Shown: positions 1 through 9,849 of the stretch, piece after piece | How the letters are laid out: every line of letters starts with the position of its first letter | Numbering within the stretch: position 1 is the first letter of the stretch | From: Lysinibacillus fusiformis | GTDB lineage: Bacteria; Bacillota; Bacilli; Bacillales_A; Planococcaceae | NCBI RefSeq assembly: GCF_007362955.1 | Contig: NZ_CP041696.1 | Span: forward strand, 1,488,001-1,552,000 | Reading direction: 5' to 3' | DNA length: 64,000 nt | Translations under genes and position numbers: made by a program | Notes under the pieces: model-generated | Seen by the model: the letters and a program-made list of their open reading frames with translations, nothing else | Told to the model about the DNA's origin: nothing | Databases searched by the model: none

Positions 1-761
1 ATAAGACCAACTGCCCCTGCCGCTACTGTAAAACGACCATTATCCAGTGCTGACATCGCAATTTTAAAGCCTTCTCCTTCTTGACCTAGCCTATTTTCTA
101 CGGGTACGCGCAAATCTTCGAAAAAGAGTTCTCCAGTATTACCTGCACGAATACCATACTTCCCTTTGATAGCCTTGGAAGTAAAACCAGCCATTGAACG
201 CTCAACAATGAAAGCACTAATACCATGATGCTTTTTTGATTTATCTGTGTAAGCAAAAACAATAAAATGATCGGCTATATCACATAATGAAATCCAAGTT
301 TTTTGTCCATTCAATCTATAAAAATCGCCGTCGCGTACAGCCGTAGTTGACATTGCTGCCACGTCTGACCCTGCTCCTGGCTCTGTTAATCCAAATGCAC
401 CAATGCGTACTCCCTTTGCCTGTGGCACAAGATATTGCTCCTTTTGCGCTTCGGTACCCCATTGCATCAATGTCATACTATTCAAGCCCGTATGCACCGA
501 TACAGCCGTTCGAAAAGCTGTATCTCCTCGCTCAAGTTCCTCACAGACGATGGCAAGTGCGTTATAATCCATGCCACTGCCTCCGTACTTCTCAGGTACA
601 CAAACTCCCATCAACCCAAGCTCTGCAAGTCTTGACCAAATACTAGCATCGAAGCTTCCTTCCGCATCCCATTTTGCAATATGTGGCAATATTTCATCAT
701 CAACTAACTGGCGCACTGTTTTTCGTAGTATTTCCTGCTCAGTTGTAAATTCGAAATTCAT
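1..761 (-). CDS. Acyl-CoA dehydrogenase, N-terminal part (cut by window edge)
   Basis: The reverse strand reads without a stop from about 761 to the window edge, giving some 253 residues that start MNFEF. The middle carries LTEPGAGSD and GQKTWIS, the FAD/substrate-binding signature of acyl-CoA dehydrogenases; the catalytic C-terminal glutamate lies outside the window. It is the third gene of a run after the aldehyde dehydrogenase and lysine 6-dehydrogenase, starting about 10 bases after the latter's stop. That context suggests a glutaryl-CoA dehydrogenase step late in lysine breakdown, but the substrate is inferred from context only. An alternative ATG lies in frame at 767. Confidence 0.9.
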   Translation of the reverse strand, partial: MNFEFTTEQEILRKTVRQLVDDEILPHIAKWDAEGSFDASIWSRLAELGLMGVCVPEKYGGSGMDYNALAIVCEELERGDTAFRTAVSVHTGLNSMTLMQWGTEAQKEQYLVPQAKGVRIGAFGLTEPGAGSDVAAMSTTAVRDGDFYRLNGQKTWISLCDIADHFIVFAYTDKSKKHHGISAFIVERSMAGFTSKAIKGKYGIRAGNTGELFFEDLRVPVENRLGQEGEGFKIAMSALDNGRFTVAAGAVGL

Positions 762-770
762 GGCCATCGC

Positions 771-1943
771 CTACCATTTCACAATCATTGAAGACTTATG
801 AGATGTCTCTTTAATAACGACGCCACGTTTTGCCATTTCCTTAATATACGTATCACCTGGGACAATGGCTTCAGGCGCAAAAACTCCTCGATTCGTAATC
901 GAGCCTTCGCCAATCATTTGTGCAACCACAGAAATTGTATTGGCTGTTGCACGTGCCATTGCAGTTTCATTAATTGTCATGTCTTTACGTACAACCATTT
1001 CGTATTCATAAGTGACTTGCTGTTGTGCTTTCTCACCTGCTACAATTACACGTAACAACACCGCATCTGGTTTTGTTCCAAGCTCTAATTTCTTCTTAAG
1101 CGCCTCTCGTACTACAGCTCGAACAGGCACTTCCATACTATCTACCTCAACCTTATTACTAGAATCTAAGAATCCCAAATCTGCTAACAGTTTAAATTTC
1201 TCAGCGTGCCCCTTATAACGAATCGTTTTATATTCTAATGTTCGAACATTTGGGAATGTTTTATATAATGTCGATATGCCACCAGATGTATAAAATGCCT
1301 CAAGTACGCCAAAACCATCGAAATAGATGGGCTCGACGCCTGTTAATGATGGCACTTCTTCAAGTTTACCCTTTTGAATCATTTTAGAAGGTTCCGTATA
1401 ATGGTCAAATACACCATCTAAAGAAAATACACGTGTATAGTGCAGTGGTGGCTTAGGATCTGTTGGTATACCCCCAACAAATAGCTTAATAGATTCTACT
1501 TCATCTAATTTTGATGCACCATAACCTGCTAATATATTGACCATCCCTGGAGCTACGCCCAAGTCAGGAATAATTGTAACGCCCTTTGCTTGTGCTTCTT
1601 CATCGAATTTCAAAATCTTTTCTGTAACACCACCGATATGACCACCTAAATCTACAGAATGAACACCTGCTTCAATGGCTGCTCTCGCTACTCGCTCATT
1701 GAATGAATAAAATAAGGCATTCACTACGACATTTCCTTTCGAGATTACGGATGTCAACGAGTCATCAGATTCCGCATGAAGTTCAACGACTTCAACTCTA
1801 TCTGTATTCAACGTGTCTACAAAATCCTGTGCCGTCTTCACGTCAATATCTCCTAAAAATACACGTTCTACATTGCTATTTTTAATTAAATCACGAGCTA
1901 CCTCTTTCCCCATTAAACCTGCACCTAATACAACAACTTTCAT
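771..1943 (-). CDS. L-lysine 6-dehydrogenase
   Basis: A protein of about 390 residues that deaminates the epsilon amino group of L-lysine with NAD(P), giving 2-aminoadipate 6-semialdehyde (cyclising to piperideine-6-carboxylate). The N-terminus MKVVVLGAGLMG is a Rossmann dinucleotide site. HSVDLGGH, IIPDLGVAPGM and EPIYFDGFG match, from memory, the Geobacillus stearothermophilus lysine dehydrogenase, a member of the saccharopine-reductase fold. The reading frame opens at 1952, but the ATG at 1943 (or 1946) is preferred because AAAGGGG lies 6-9 bases upstream. The preceding aldehyde dehydrogenase ends 26 bases away, so the two are cotranscribed. Automated annotation may call it saccharopine dehydrogenase; no glutamate-linked saccharopine partner is seen nearby. 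Confidence 0.88.
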   Translation of the reverse strand: MKVVVLGAGLMGKEVARDLIKNSNVERVFLGDIDVKTAQDFVDTLNTDRVEVVELHAESDDSLTSVISKGNVVVNALFYSFNERVARAAIEAGVHSVDLGGHIGGVTEKILKFDEEAQAKGVTIIPDLGVAPGMVNILAGYGASKLDEVESIKLFVGGIPTDPKPPLHYTRVFSLDGVFDHYTEPSKMIQKGKLEEVPSLTGVEPIYFDGFGVLEAFYTSGGISTLYKTFPNVRTLEYKTIRYKGHAEKFKLLADLGFLDSSNKVEVDSMEVPVRAVVREALKKKLELGTKPDAVLLRVIVAGEKAQQQVTYEYEMVVRKDMTINETAMARATANTISVVAQMIGEGSITNRGVFAPEAIVPGDTYIKEMAKRGVVIKETSHKSSMIVKW

Positions 1944-1969
1944 CATGAACATCCCCTTTCATTGATCTG

Positions 1970-3448
1970 TTACTCTGTATCGATTTGTGCTCTTTGTAAT
2001 TTCCCGCTGTAATCTATATAAATGCTCTTCCATTCTGTATATACATCCAATGCGGCAACACCCGAGTCACGGTGACCATTCCCCGTCCCCTTTGTTCCAC
2101 CGAATGGCAAATGAATTTCAGCACCTGTTGTGCCTGCATTTACATAAACAATACCTGTGTCTAAATCACGTTGTGCGCGGAAAATCGTATTAACGTTTTG
2201 TGAGAAAATAGAGCTAGATAAACCAAATTTCACACCATTATTTACTTCAATCGCTTCATCTAAATTTGCGACTTCAATAAGAGAAACTACCGGTCCAAAA
2301 ATTTCTTCCTGCGCAATAATCATATTGGGCTTCACATTTGTAAACAATGTGGGTTCATAGTAAAACCCTGTATCATAAGGCGCCTCATTTAAAATCCTGC
2401 CACCTGCTAGTAATGTTGCACCTTCTTGTTTACCAATCTGCACATAATGATTTATTTTTTCCAGGGCAGCTTTACTTATAACAGGACCAATTTTTACACT
2501 TTCGTCCAAGCCATCTCCAATTGTTAAATGCTGCATTGCTTCTAAAAGAAGCTTTTCTAATTCTTCTCTTACATCTTTATGCACAATCACTCGACTACAT
2601 GCTGTGCATCTTTGACCCGCCGTACCAAATGCACTCCATAAAATGCCTTCCGCTGCAAGATGTAAGTCCGCATCGTCCATGACAATAACTGCGTTTTTCC
2701 CACCCATCTCCAAAGAGATTTTTTTCAAATGTTTACCACCAAGCTCTGCTACCTTACTCCCTGTCGTAGTAGATCCAGTAAACGAAATCACTTTTACATC
2801 TGGATGCTCTATTAATGCTGTTCCTACAGTCGGTCCTGTACCAAAGACAATATTTGCAACACCAGCTGGCAAGCCTATCTCGTTAAAAATCTGCCCCATT
2901 TCGTATGCCATCATTGGCGTTTCATTGGATGGTTTCCAAATGAATGTATTTCCTGCCACAATTGCGGGAAATGACTTCCATGTAGCAATGGCGACCGGGA
3001 AATTCCAAGGTGTTATTAAGCCTACAACACCAATAGGGGCACGTACACTCATGGCAAATTTATTGGTAAGCTCAGATGGCGTTGTCTCCCCAAACAATCG
3101 TCGCCCTTCCCCCGCCATATAATAAGCCATATCAATCCCTTCCTGTACTTCGCCCCTTGCCTCTTCAATCACTTTTCCCATTTCTTTTGTTAGAACAGTA
3201 GCTAGGTATTCTTTCTTTTCTTTCATCTTTTGACCGATGGCATATAAATAATCTGCACGTTTTGGTGCTGGCACAAGTGCCCACTCTTTTTGTGCTTGCT
3301 TTGCTACTGCTACCGCCTCAGCTACTTCACTTGCCGTTGAGCGCGGAATAGTTGCTAAATGCTCACCATTTGCAGGGTTCGTCACTGCTATACTTTGTAA
3401 ATGCGAATGTGATAACCATTCACCGCCAATATAGTTTTTAATATCCAT
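1970..3448 (-). CDS. Aldehyde dehydrogenase, probably aminoadipate semialdehyde dehydrogenase
   Basis: A complete NAD(P)-dependent aldehyde dehydrogenase of 492 residues. The catalytic cysteine is C281 in GQRCTACSR and the general base is E247 in SLEMGG; TPWNFP and FTGSTTTG form the cofactor site. The C-terminal GAEIHLPFGGTKGTG resembles the ALDH7 (antiquitin) group, which oxidises 2-aminoadipate 6-semialdehyde. As first gene of the operon with lysine 6-dehydrogenase, it would oxidise that enzyme's product to 2-aminoadipate. The ATG at 3448 is chosen because GGGGG lies 8 bases upstream; a GTG at 3457 would overlap that site. Substrate is inferred from context and the C-terminal motif. Confidence 0.9.
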   Translation of the reverse strand: MDIKNYIGGEWLSHSHLQSIAVTNPANGEHLATIPRSTASEVAEAVAVAKQAQKEWALVPAPKRADYLYAIGQKMKEKKEYLATVLTKEMGKVIEEARGEVQEGIDMAYYMAGEGRRLFGETTPSELTNKFAMSVRAPIGVVGLITPWNFPVAIATWKSFPAIVAGNTFIWKPSNETPMMAYEMGQIFNEIGLPAGVANIVFGTGPTVGTALIEHPDVKVISFTGSTTTGSKVAELGGKHLKKISLEMGGKNAVIVMDDADLHLAAEGILWSAFGTAGQRCTACSRVIVHKDVREELEKLLLEAMQHLTIGDGLDESVKIGPVISKAALEKINHYVQIGKQEGATLLAGGRILNEAPYDTGFYYEPTLFTNVKPNMIIAQEEIFGPVVSLIEVANLDEAIEVNNGVKFGLSSSIFSQNVNTIFRAQRDLDTGIVYVNAGTTGAEIHLPFGGTKGTGNGHRDSGVAALDVYTEWKSIYIDYSGKLQRAQIDTE

Positions 3449-3924
3449 TACAAACACCCCCTGAAAGATTTCAATTATGCCTCAGCGGAATTACGCCAAT
3501 TTATGAAGTATATATACTAGGGCCTGCGAGTTGCAGGCTAGTTTAGCTGCAATCCATATGACGAAACACTTGCAATAAAAAACGTCTACCGCTTTCTTGA
3601 AGATAAGATTTTTATTGGATGCCACATGTGTAGGCTAACTTTAAGTATGACTCTCTTCAATATATTGACATCTGCCAGAGGCTTTATTTTCATTCAGCTG
3701 TCATTTGAGCATCCACTGAAATGAGGATTAACCCCGCATTCAGTGTACAACCTCCACAAAGTTCCTTCGCTGAACAAAAATAAATAATACACATTCTAGT
3801 TTTTTATATTCGACATTCGCTAGCTTATTCCCTTTTTTTCTAAAATAATTAATTATACAGTGAAACTATTGTGCCTTATAATCGTATACAGTAACAATAA
3901 AATTACTATTGGAGGAATTGCATA
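3449..3924. other. Gene-less stretch with possible degenerate repeat
   Basis: No coding frame is convincing here. Around 3500-3770 the base composition is richer in G and C than the flanks, and there are short inverted segments, for example CACTGAA near 3716 facing TTCAGTG near 3740. On the minus strand it looks like a decayed interspersed repeat, which is a memory-based impression. The last 100 bases are AT-rich and must contain the promoter of the plus-strand gene at 3925. Confidence 0.35.
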
Positions 3925-4725
3925 ATGAATAACCATGAAATTGACTACAAAATATTTGGTAATGACATGCAATACGTGCAGGTTGAACTAGATCCACAGG
4001 AAACGGTGGTAGCCGAAGCAGGAGCTTTAATGATGATGGACCAAGCAATTGAGATGGAGACTATTTTCGGCGATGGCTCTAAAGGAAATGCTCAAAGTGG
4101 CTTTATGGGGAAATTACTCGGTGCAGGGAAACGTATAATCACGGGCGAAAGCTTATTTATGACAACATTTACAAATGCCGGTACAGGGAAACGTCATGTG
4201 TATTTTGCTTCTCCATATCCTGGTAAAATTATACCTATGGACTTGAGTCAATTGAATGGAAAAATTATTTGTCAAAAGGATGCTTTTTTAGCCGCTGCTA
4301 AGGGCGTTTCGGTTGGTGTAGAATTCCAGAAAAAAATCGGTGTAGGCTTCTTCGGTGGTGAAGGTTTCATTATGCAAAAACTTGAAGGTGATGGTATGGC
4401 CTTCGTACATGCTGGTGGTGCTATTCATCAAAAAACTTTACTACCAGGAGAAGTTTTACGTGTTGATACAGGATGTTTAGTTGCTATGACATCCGATGTA
4501 AATTACAATATCGAAATGGTTGGGGGCGTAAAAACTGCATTATTTGGCGGTGAAGGTATCTTCTTCGCAACTTTACGGGGCCCTGGTACAGTATGGGTTC
4601 AATCATTACCATTTAGCCGTTTAGCAAGCCGTATCTTCGCAGCAGCGCCAATTTCACAAGGCGGTGGCGGCAAGTCTTCCGGTGAAGGTGGTATTGGTGG
4701 TGTATTTGACTTATTCAATAAATAA
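3925..4725 (+). CDS. TIGR00266/AIM24 family protein
   Basis: A 266-residue protein of the AIM24 (TIGR00266) family, a beta-rich tryptophan-RNA-binding-attenuator-like fold found in many bacteria without a settled biochemical role. Typical family features are the early VVAEAGALMMMD segment, repeated glycine-rich beta hairpins (GFFGGEGFIMQKLEGDG, FGGEGIFFATLRGPG) and a flexible GGGGKSSGEGG tail before a short hydrophobic C-terminus. GGAGG lies 8 bases upstream of the ATG. It stands alone on the plus strand and ends at a terminator shared with the convergent dehydrogenase. Confidence 0.88.
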   Translation: MNNHEIDYKIFGNDMQYVQVELDPQETVVAEAGALMMMDQAIEMETIFGDGSKGNAQSGFMGKLLGAGKRIITGESLFMTTFTNAGTGKRHVYFASPYPGKIIPMDLSQLNGKIICQKDAFLAAAKGVSVGVEFQKKIGVGFFGGEGFIMQKLEGDGMAFVHAGGAIHQKTLLPGEVLRVDTGCLVAMTSDVNYNIEMVGGVKTALFGGEGIFFATLRGPGTVWVQSLPFSRLASRIFAAAPISQGGGGKSSGEGGIGGVFDLFNK

Positions 4726-4772
4726 AAATTGCCATTCCTCTTATAATCATTAGCAAATTCTTGAACAACCAT

Positions 4773-4813
4773 AAAAACGGAGCACATCTCTAGCAAGATG
4801 TGCTCCGTTTTTT
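4773..4813. terminator. Bidirectional intrinsic terminator
   Basis: A 16-base stem (ACGGAGCACATCT pairing with AGATGTGCTCCGT) is flanked by A-run and T-run, so it serves both the AIM24 gene and the convergent 2-hydroxyacid dehydrogenase. Confidence 0.92.
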
Positions 4814-5774
4814 AGTCTATTCGATTGGATACTGCCTTGCCCTGTCCATATGCAGTAATTGCATTAACATTGAGCGTTAGCATCGCTGTTCTTGTTTTCA
4901 ACGAAGCACTGCCGATATGGGGAAGTGCCACAACATTGGGAAGCGTCAATATCGGATGGTCCATTGAAATTGGTTCATATTCAAAAACATCTAGTCCTGC
5001 TGCCCAAAGCTTGCCATTTTTCAATGTGTCATAAAGCGCCGTCTCGTCAATAATGCCTCCTCGCGAAGCATTGATCAGCACTGCATCTTCCTGCATCATA
5101 GCAAGTTCTTTCGCTCCGATTAATCCGACTGTATCACTGTTAAATGGTGTCATAATAACAACAAAATCAGATTGCTTTAACAGATCTTCAAGAGGTGCGT
5201 AGCGAAAACCGTACATTTCTTCGGCCTCATGGCGGCGTCTACGATTATGATAGATAACCTTCATATCGAAGCCCTTTGCTCGTCTTGCGACTGCCTGACC
5301 AATTCGCCCCATTCCGATAATCCCTATAGTTGCACCTGACACATCCTTACCGACTAACTGCATCGGGTACCAGCTTTGCCATTTACCATCACGAAGATAA
5401 CGCTCGCTTTCCGGAATTCTTCGTGCAGTTGCAAGCAATAAGCCAAATACTAAATCCGCAGTCGTATTTGTTAAGACACCAGGGGTATTCGTTGCCATGA
5501 TACCGCGTTTGCGTAATGCTACCACATCAATATTATTGAAACCAACTGCTAAATTTGTCACAAGTTTTAAATTGGGTGCGTGTAAAAGTAATTCCTCATC
5601 GACCTGATCCGCAATCGTTACCCATAATACCTCACAGTCCGCAACAGCTGCTAAAAGTTTTTCTCGTGGAATAACGATGTCTTCCTCCTGCCACTGCTCA
5701 ATATCATAAAATTCCTCTAGCGGCTCGACAATATGCGCCGGAAATTTACGTGTAATAAATAATTTTTTTTTCAT
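4812..5774 (-). CDS. D-isomer-specific 2-hydroxyacid dehydrogenase (glyoxylate/hydroxypyruvate reductase type)
   Basis: A 320-residue NAD(P)-dependent dehydrogenase reducing 2-oxoacids such as glyoxylate or hydroxypyruvate. The nucleotide-binding motif GIIGMGRIGQAVA is near residues 148-160, and the catalytic triad is visible as R in NASRGGIIDE, E in DVFEYEP and H286 in LPHIGSAS. Length and domain order fit the GyaR/GhrB group. The start has a TTGGAAAC-like weak site, with GGGGTG about 10 bases upstream. It appears monocistronic, ending at the bidirectional terminator. Exact substrate cannot be decided from sequence. Confidence 0.9.
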   Translation of the reverse strand: MKKKLFITRKFPAHIVEPLEEFYDIEQWQEEDIVIPREKLLAAVADCEVLWVTIADQVDEELLLHAPNLKLVTNLAVGFNNIDVVALRKRGIMATNTPGVLTNTTADLVFGLLLATARRIPESERYLRDGKWQSWYPMQLVGKDVSGATIGIIGMGRIGQAVARRAKGFDMKVIYHNRRRRHEAEEMYGFRYAPLEDLLKQSDFVVIMTPFNSDTVGLIGAKELAMMQEDAVLINASRGGIIDETALYDTLKNGKLWAAGLDVFEYEPISMDHPILTLPNVVALPHIGSASLKTRTAMLTLNVNAITAYGQGKAVSNRID

Positions 5775-5980
5775 GTTTCCAACACCCCTCTATTCTTTCC
5801 CCTTTTCGCCTTTAGCGTATCATTAATAAGTCAAGTGCTCAAGCTTCCATTTACGTTTGATGATTGCTATTACAGCGAATAAAACTATCAATTTCTAGCA
5901 ACCTTTTGTTTCTATCCAGCACTTTGATGTTTCTATCCGTAACATTGCCATTCTATTCGTTTAATCGACAATTTTACCTA

Positions 5981-6010
5981 AAAAAACTATGCACCTTTAT
6001 CAGTGCATAG
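5981..6010 (-). terminator. Intrinsic terminator of the HemAT-like gene
   Basis: On the minus strand the stem CTATGCAC/GTGCATAG is followed by a run of T, 17 bases after the stop of the chemotaxis gene. Confidence 0.88.
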
Positions 6011-6026
6011 CCTTCCATCTATTTAG

Positions 6027-7319
6027 TTAAAATTCCTTTATTGTTGTATCGAGGCGACTTGCAACTTTCTCCAATTCCTCTGAGGACTCACCAATAGATT
6101 CAATGATATTCGCCAACTCTGTTATTTGAAGTCCAACATTTTGAAAGTTTACTATAGAACTGTCAACTGAGCCTGATATGGCATCAAATGCTTTTAAGGA
6201 TTCTACATTTTGTTCAATACTGTTATTTACAAGCTCTTGAATTTCCTGAATCGCTTGTACTACCTGATTTGTAATACCATTAGACATACCAATTAAATCC
6301 GCTATTTGTTGCACTGAATTTTTAGTTTGATCTGCTAGTTTACGTACCTCATCAGCGACTACCGCAAAACCTTTTCCATGTTCACCTGCACGAGCAGCTT
6401 CTATTGCGGAATTTAGTGCAAGTAAATTTGTTTGTCCTGAAATATTTTTAACCATTTCAACAACAACATTAATTTTTGACGATGAACGATTTAATTGTTC
6501 CACCATCTTCGCCATTTCGACAGTTTTATCATTTATTTTCCCAGTTTGCTCATTTATTAATACTATTTTTGCATAACCTTCAGTTGATACCTGTTGCATT
6601 GTTTTCGCTTCATCAATACTTTCTTTCAAGTATGCATTAACTTGTTTCGTACTTGAAATAAGTTCCGTCACTGCATCATTAGTTTCATGAGACTGAGTTT
6701 CTAACTGCGTAGAAATTCCACCAACAATGCCCTTTACGTGTGCACGTACATCATTTCGTTGTTCCTCTAATAACATATTCGCATAATTATCGTATTCTTC
6801 TAAGACTATCTGCTGTTCAAAATTGCAAATTTTACTGATGGCATCACAATACTTTTCTTCTTCGCCTTTTGATAAATTCAACTCATAGACAATCCTTCGC
6901 AGTGATTTTTCAAGATTTTGAAATGCAGCTAAATACCACTTTGGATACAAATTTATCTTTACGTGCATCTTTCCAACGCGGCGTCGCTTTTCTAAGAATA
7001 CTTCGTCAATTCGCCCTTCAAACATTTCAATAATATGATGACGCAACGTTTGACGTAAGCGCTCACTCGAACTGTGCTTTTGAATAACTTCACGTAAACT
7101 TGGTACACTTTCAACTGCTTTATAAAAAGTAGCTACAACCTCTACAACATTTTGCTCAACATAAGGCTTTAAACTTCTAATTAATTGTAAATCTTGCTCT
7201 GTAAGATTTACGAGATTTAGCTGTAGCAGACGTTCCTGATCTTGAATAATAACCCCCGTATTTGACACATCACTAATCACAATTGTATTTTGCTTAGGTC
7301 TATTTCCAAATTGAAACAT
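6027..7319 (-). CDS. hemAT: Globin-coupled aerotaxis transducer (HemAT-like)
   Basis: A 430-residue soluble chemoreceptor that senses oxygen through haem and signals to CheA. Residues about 25-185 form a globin-coupled sensor domain; the proximal haem ligand is probably H119 in [11 protein letters not shown], and Y66 in TFYKAV matches the distal tyrosine known in Bacillus subtilis HemAT. The C-terminal half is a coiled coil with the methyl-accepting signalling hairpin, including [15 protein letters not shown]. No membrane segment is present, as expected for HemAT. A GGGGTGG ribosome site precedes the ATG. It is followed by its own terminator. Confidence 0.93.
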   Translation of the reverse strand: MFQFGNRPKQNTIVISDVSNTGVIIQDQERLLQLNLVNLTEQDLQLIRSLKPYVEQNVVEVVATFYKAVESVPSLREVIQKHSSSERLRQTLRHHIIEMFEGRIDEVFLEKRRRVGKMHVKINLYPKWYLAAFQNLEKSLRRIVYELNLSKGEEEKYCDAISKICNFEQQIVLEEYDNYANMLLEEQRNDVRAHVKGIVGGISTQLETQSHETNDAVTELISSTKQVNAYLKESIDEAKTMQQVSTEGYAKIVLINEQTGKINDKTVEMAKMVEQLNRSSSKINVVVEMVKNISGQTNLLALNSAIEAARAGEHGKGFAVVADEVRKLADQTKNSVQQIADLIGMSNGITNQVVQAIQEIQELVNNSIEQNVESLKAFDAISGSVDSSIVNFQNVGLQITELANIIESIGESSEELEKVASRLDTTIKEF

Positions 7320-7600
7320 TTTTCCACCCCATAATTAATATCTTATGCCATACTATGCCTATCCAACAAAAAATCATCAAACGCTACCAAATATTAAGAA
7401 CTTATACACAATTAATTATAATGTTTAATTTCTTATAGATACAATAGTTCAGTAAAATTTATCTATAATATCTATAATCACAACTTATATTATCTCCTTT
7501 ATAATTCTTAACAACTATAAATACAGGGAAAAACAATCAATAAAGCAATAAAATTTGTAAATTTACACGAAATGTATTGTTTATAAAAACTACAGTTACA
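7320..7600. other. AT-rich intergenic region
   Basis: Roughly 280 bases with many TATAAT-like words, lying between two minus-strand genes. It must hold the hemAT promoter. I see no ORF, repeat or structured RNA. Confidence 0.5.
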
Positions 7601-7632
7601 AAAAAAACACCCATCCTTGTGACAGATGAGTG
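7601..7632 (-). terminator. Intrinsic terminator of uppP
   Basis: On the minus strand CACTCATC pairs with GATGGGTG (one G-U pair), followed by eight T residues, just after the uppP stop. Confidence 0.88.
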
Positions 7633-7641
7633 ACTTTTCAT

Positions 7642-8475
7642 TTACATAAAAATGATAATACTTAATATAGCCGCCAATACCAAACGGTAAATCGCGAATG
7701 GCATCAATTTAACTTTTGAGATTAGTGCTAAGAAGAACTTAATAGATAGTAAGGCAAATAGAAATGAACTAATAAAACCGACTACGTAAAAACCAAGGTA
7801 ATCCATTGAAAGCGTATCCCAGTTTTTCAGTACTGATACAAGACTTGCCCCTGCCATTATTGGAACGGCCATAATAAATGTGAAATCCGCTGCTACACGA
7901 TGACTGATACCAAATAGTACCCCACCTGAAATTGTTGCACCAGAACGAGAGAAACCAGGCCATAAAGACAAACATTGAACTAAGCCAACTTTAAATGCTA
8001 AGCCATATGAAATATTATCTAACGAATCAACTTTCGGCTTTCTCGGTGCAAACTTATCGGCAACAATCATTAAAATTGCCCCAGCCACTAACGCATATAT
8101 GACATGCTCAACTTTAAATAAATGATCGTCGATAAAATCTTTAAATGCGAAACCTAACACTACCGCTGGCAACATACCAACAATCACATGCATTAAGTTG
8201 AATCGCCCTTTCATAGATCTAGATTGACCATCAATATTATATAAACCAACTAAGCTTAACATGCGCTTCCACATAACGACGATTACCGCTAAAATTGAAC
8301 CAAGCTGTACGACGATTTTAAATGTATTAGCAGGATACTTCCCTAAAAATTCTTCTGTTTTTAACCACATATCATCCACGATAATCATATGCCCAGTGGA
8401 CGATACTGGTGCAAACTCTGTCATCCCCTCAACAAAGCCTAAAATAAGTGCCTTTAATAACTCTATGATATCCAC
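7642..8475 (-). CDS. uppP: Undecaprenyl-diphosphatase
   Basis: A 277-residue integral membrane enzyme of the BacA/UppP family. It dephosphorylates undecaprenyl diphosphate to recycle the lipid carrier used for peptidoglycan and teichoic acid export, and raises bacitracin tolerance. Family motifs are GFVEGMTEFAPVSSTGH near residues 13-29 and PGFSRSGATISGG near 170-182; the usual LPVSS is APVSS here. About eight membrane helices are predicted by eye. It is a single gene followed by a terminator. Confidence 0.95.
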   Translation of the reverse strand: MDIIELLKALILGFVEGMTEFAPVSSTGHMIIVDDMWLKTEEFLGKYPANTFKIVVQLGSILAVIVVMWKRMLSLVGLYNIDGQSRSMKGRFNLMHVIVGMLPAVVLGFAFKDFIDDHLFKVEHVIYALVAGAILMIVADKFAPRKPKVDSLDNISYGLAFKVGLVQCLSLWPGFSRSGATISGGVLFGISHRVAADFTFIMAVPIMAGASLVSVLKNWDTLSMDYLGFYVVGFISSFLFALLSIKFFLALISKVKLMPFAIYRLVLAAILSIIIFM

Positions 8476-8614
8476 ATTTTCACCTTACCTTTTAACATTA
8501 TTCAGGAATTGTTTGTGGCCAAAATGAAACGTCGGCCACTTTACGCCAAGGCGCTATCGATTTTTCAAACACCAACTAATTATAAGATACTCTTTTTTCA
8601 TATACTATAGCTTT

Positions 8615-9715
8615 TTAACGAAAAGTAATATCAACTACCCAAAGCTCAGAACGACTGCCTATTCGCATCGGAGGACCCCAGAATCCAAATCCCGATGAAA
8701 CAAGTGTATGCATTTGCTCCTTCATCTTATAACCATAATCAAGCTCAAATACTCGTGCCGTAATATACTGATTGGGCCACATTTGCCCCTTATGCGTATG
8801 ACCTGACATATGAAAATCTACACCCTCTTGCGACGGAGTTACAAGATCATTCGGTGTATGATTCATGACAAACCATGGCAAATTATCACTGTGACGCAAT
8901 GTATCTAATTGCTGTCGCTCTTTATTTGTAATATCTTCTTGTCCCGTTACTATAAACGCATTCCCAACTCGAATTGTTTCATCTCTTAAAATCTTCACAC
9001 CGGCGTTTTCCATTTCTTCTACAAATTCAGGAATTTTCTTGCCATAATATTCATGATTACCAAGTACACCATAGATACCGTAAGTAGCAGTTAGCGATTT
9101 CATCACCTCTGCCATTCCCTCTTTCACAAACCATTTAGGATCATCATCGACAATGTCTCCTGCTAAAAAAATAATATCTGGTTTTGCTTCATTAGATAGA
9201 TGGACAAAGCGTTGTAAATGCTTTTTATTTGATAGCACACCTAGATGAAAATCCGAAGCAACAACAATACGCATCGAAGACAGTTCACTATCCTTTTTAT
9301 CCATCGTTATTTCTAAATTACGGACAACTGGAGAATACGCTAAATACGAGCCAACTATACATAAGATAATGAATATGGCAATTGCTATACTTCCTATTAT
9401 TTGTACATTCTTAAATGGCGTTAACCAAATTACAAATTGTGCTGCCAAGCAAAGCATCAACCCATATTCAAATATAAACATCCAATAATTCCCAACAACT
9501 GAAAACACTCTTAGAGATTCATGTATCCGTCCAATGACAATGCTAAAGGCAATGATATACAGTCCCAACCAATAAAAAACCGGATAATTGAACCACCTCA
9601 TCGCAACAAGCCACTGCTTTACGCTCCACCCTAGGTAGAAGGTTAACGCGCTATATATACCAACTACACCTATTCCTAGTATCATTTTCGCCATATAAAA
9701 GCCCTCTACTTTCAT
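8615..9715 (-). CDS. Membrane-anchored metallophosphoesterase (YkuE-like)
   Basis: A 366-residue protein with about four hydrophobic helices in the first 125 residues and a calcineurin-like phosphoesterase domain in the rest. Metal ligands are visible as DFH, GDIVDDD, GNHEYY and GHTHKG in the normal order. Relatives such as YkuE act on cell-envelope lipids or are exported by the Tat route, but this one is held by its helices. The frame opens at 9715; the in-frame ATG at 9694 (MAKMILG) is also possible. The substrate is unknown. Confidence 0.88.
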   Translation of the reverse strand: MKVEGFYMAKMILGIGVVGIYSALTFYLGWSVKQWLVAMRWFNYPVFYWLGLYIIAFSIVIGRIHESLRVFSVVGNYWMFIFEYGLMLCLAAQFVIWLTPFKNVQIIGSIAIAIFIILCIVGSYLAYSPVVRNLEITMDKKDSELSSMRIVVASDFHLGVLSNKKHLQRFVHLSNEAKPDIIFLAGDIVDDDPKWFVKEGMAEVMKSLTATYGIYGVLGNHEYYGKKIPEFVEEMENAGVKILRDETIRVGNAFIVTGQEDITNKERQQLDTLRHSDNLPWFVMNHTPNDLVTPSQEGVDFHMSGHTHKGQMWPNQYITARVFELDYGYKMKEQMHTLVSSGFGFWGPPMRIGSRSELWVVDITFR

Positions 9716-9849
9716 ATATTCATAGTTGATTATAGCATTACAATTTAAAATCGTATTTTCAAAGCCCTTTTATTTTTTCTATACTTTCTGTAACATGATA
9801 TATGTAAGAGAATATTTACGTATAAACAAGCAAAAAGGGGTGTATTCGA

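Noticed and set aside
2643-3122. 159-codon plus-strand ORF
   Set aside because: It is antisense to the aldehyde dehydrogenase gene, whose catalytic motifs are on the other strand.
5830-5960. Short direct repeat TTTCTATCC
   Set aside because: Two or three short occurrences in AT-rich DNA without regular spacing; likely chance.
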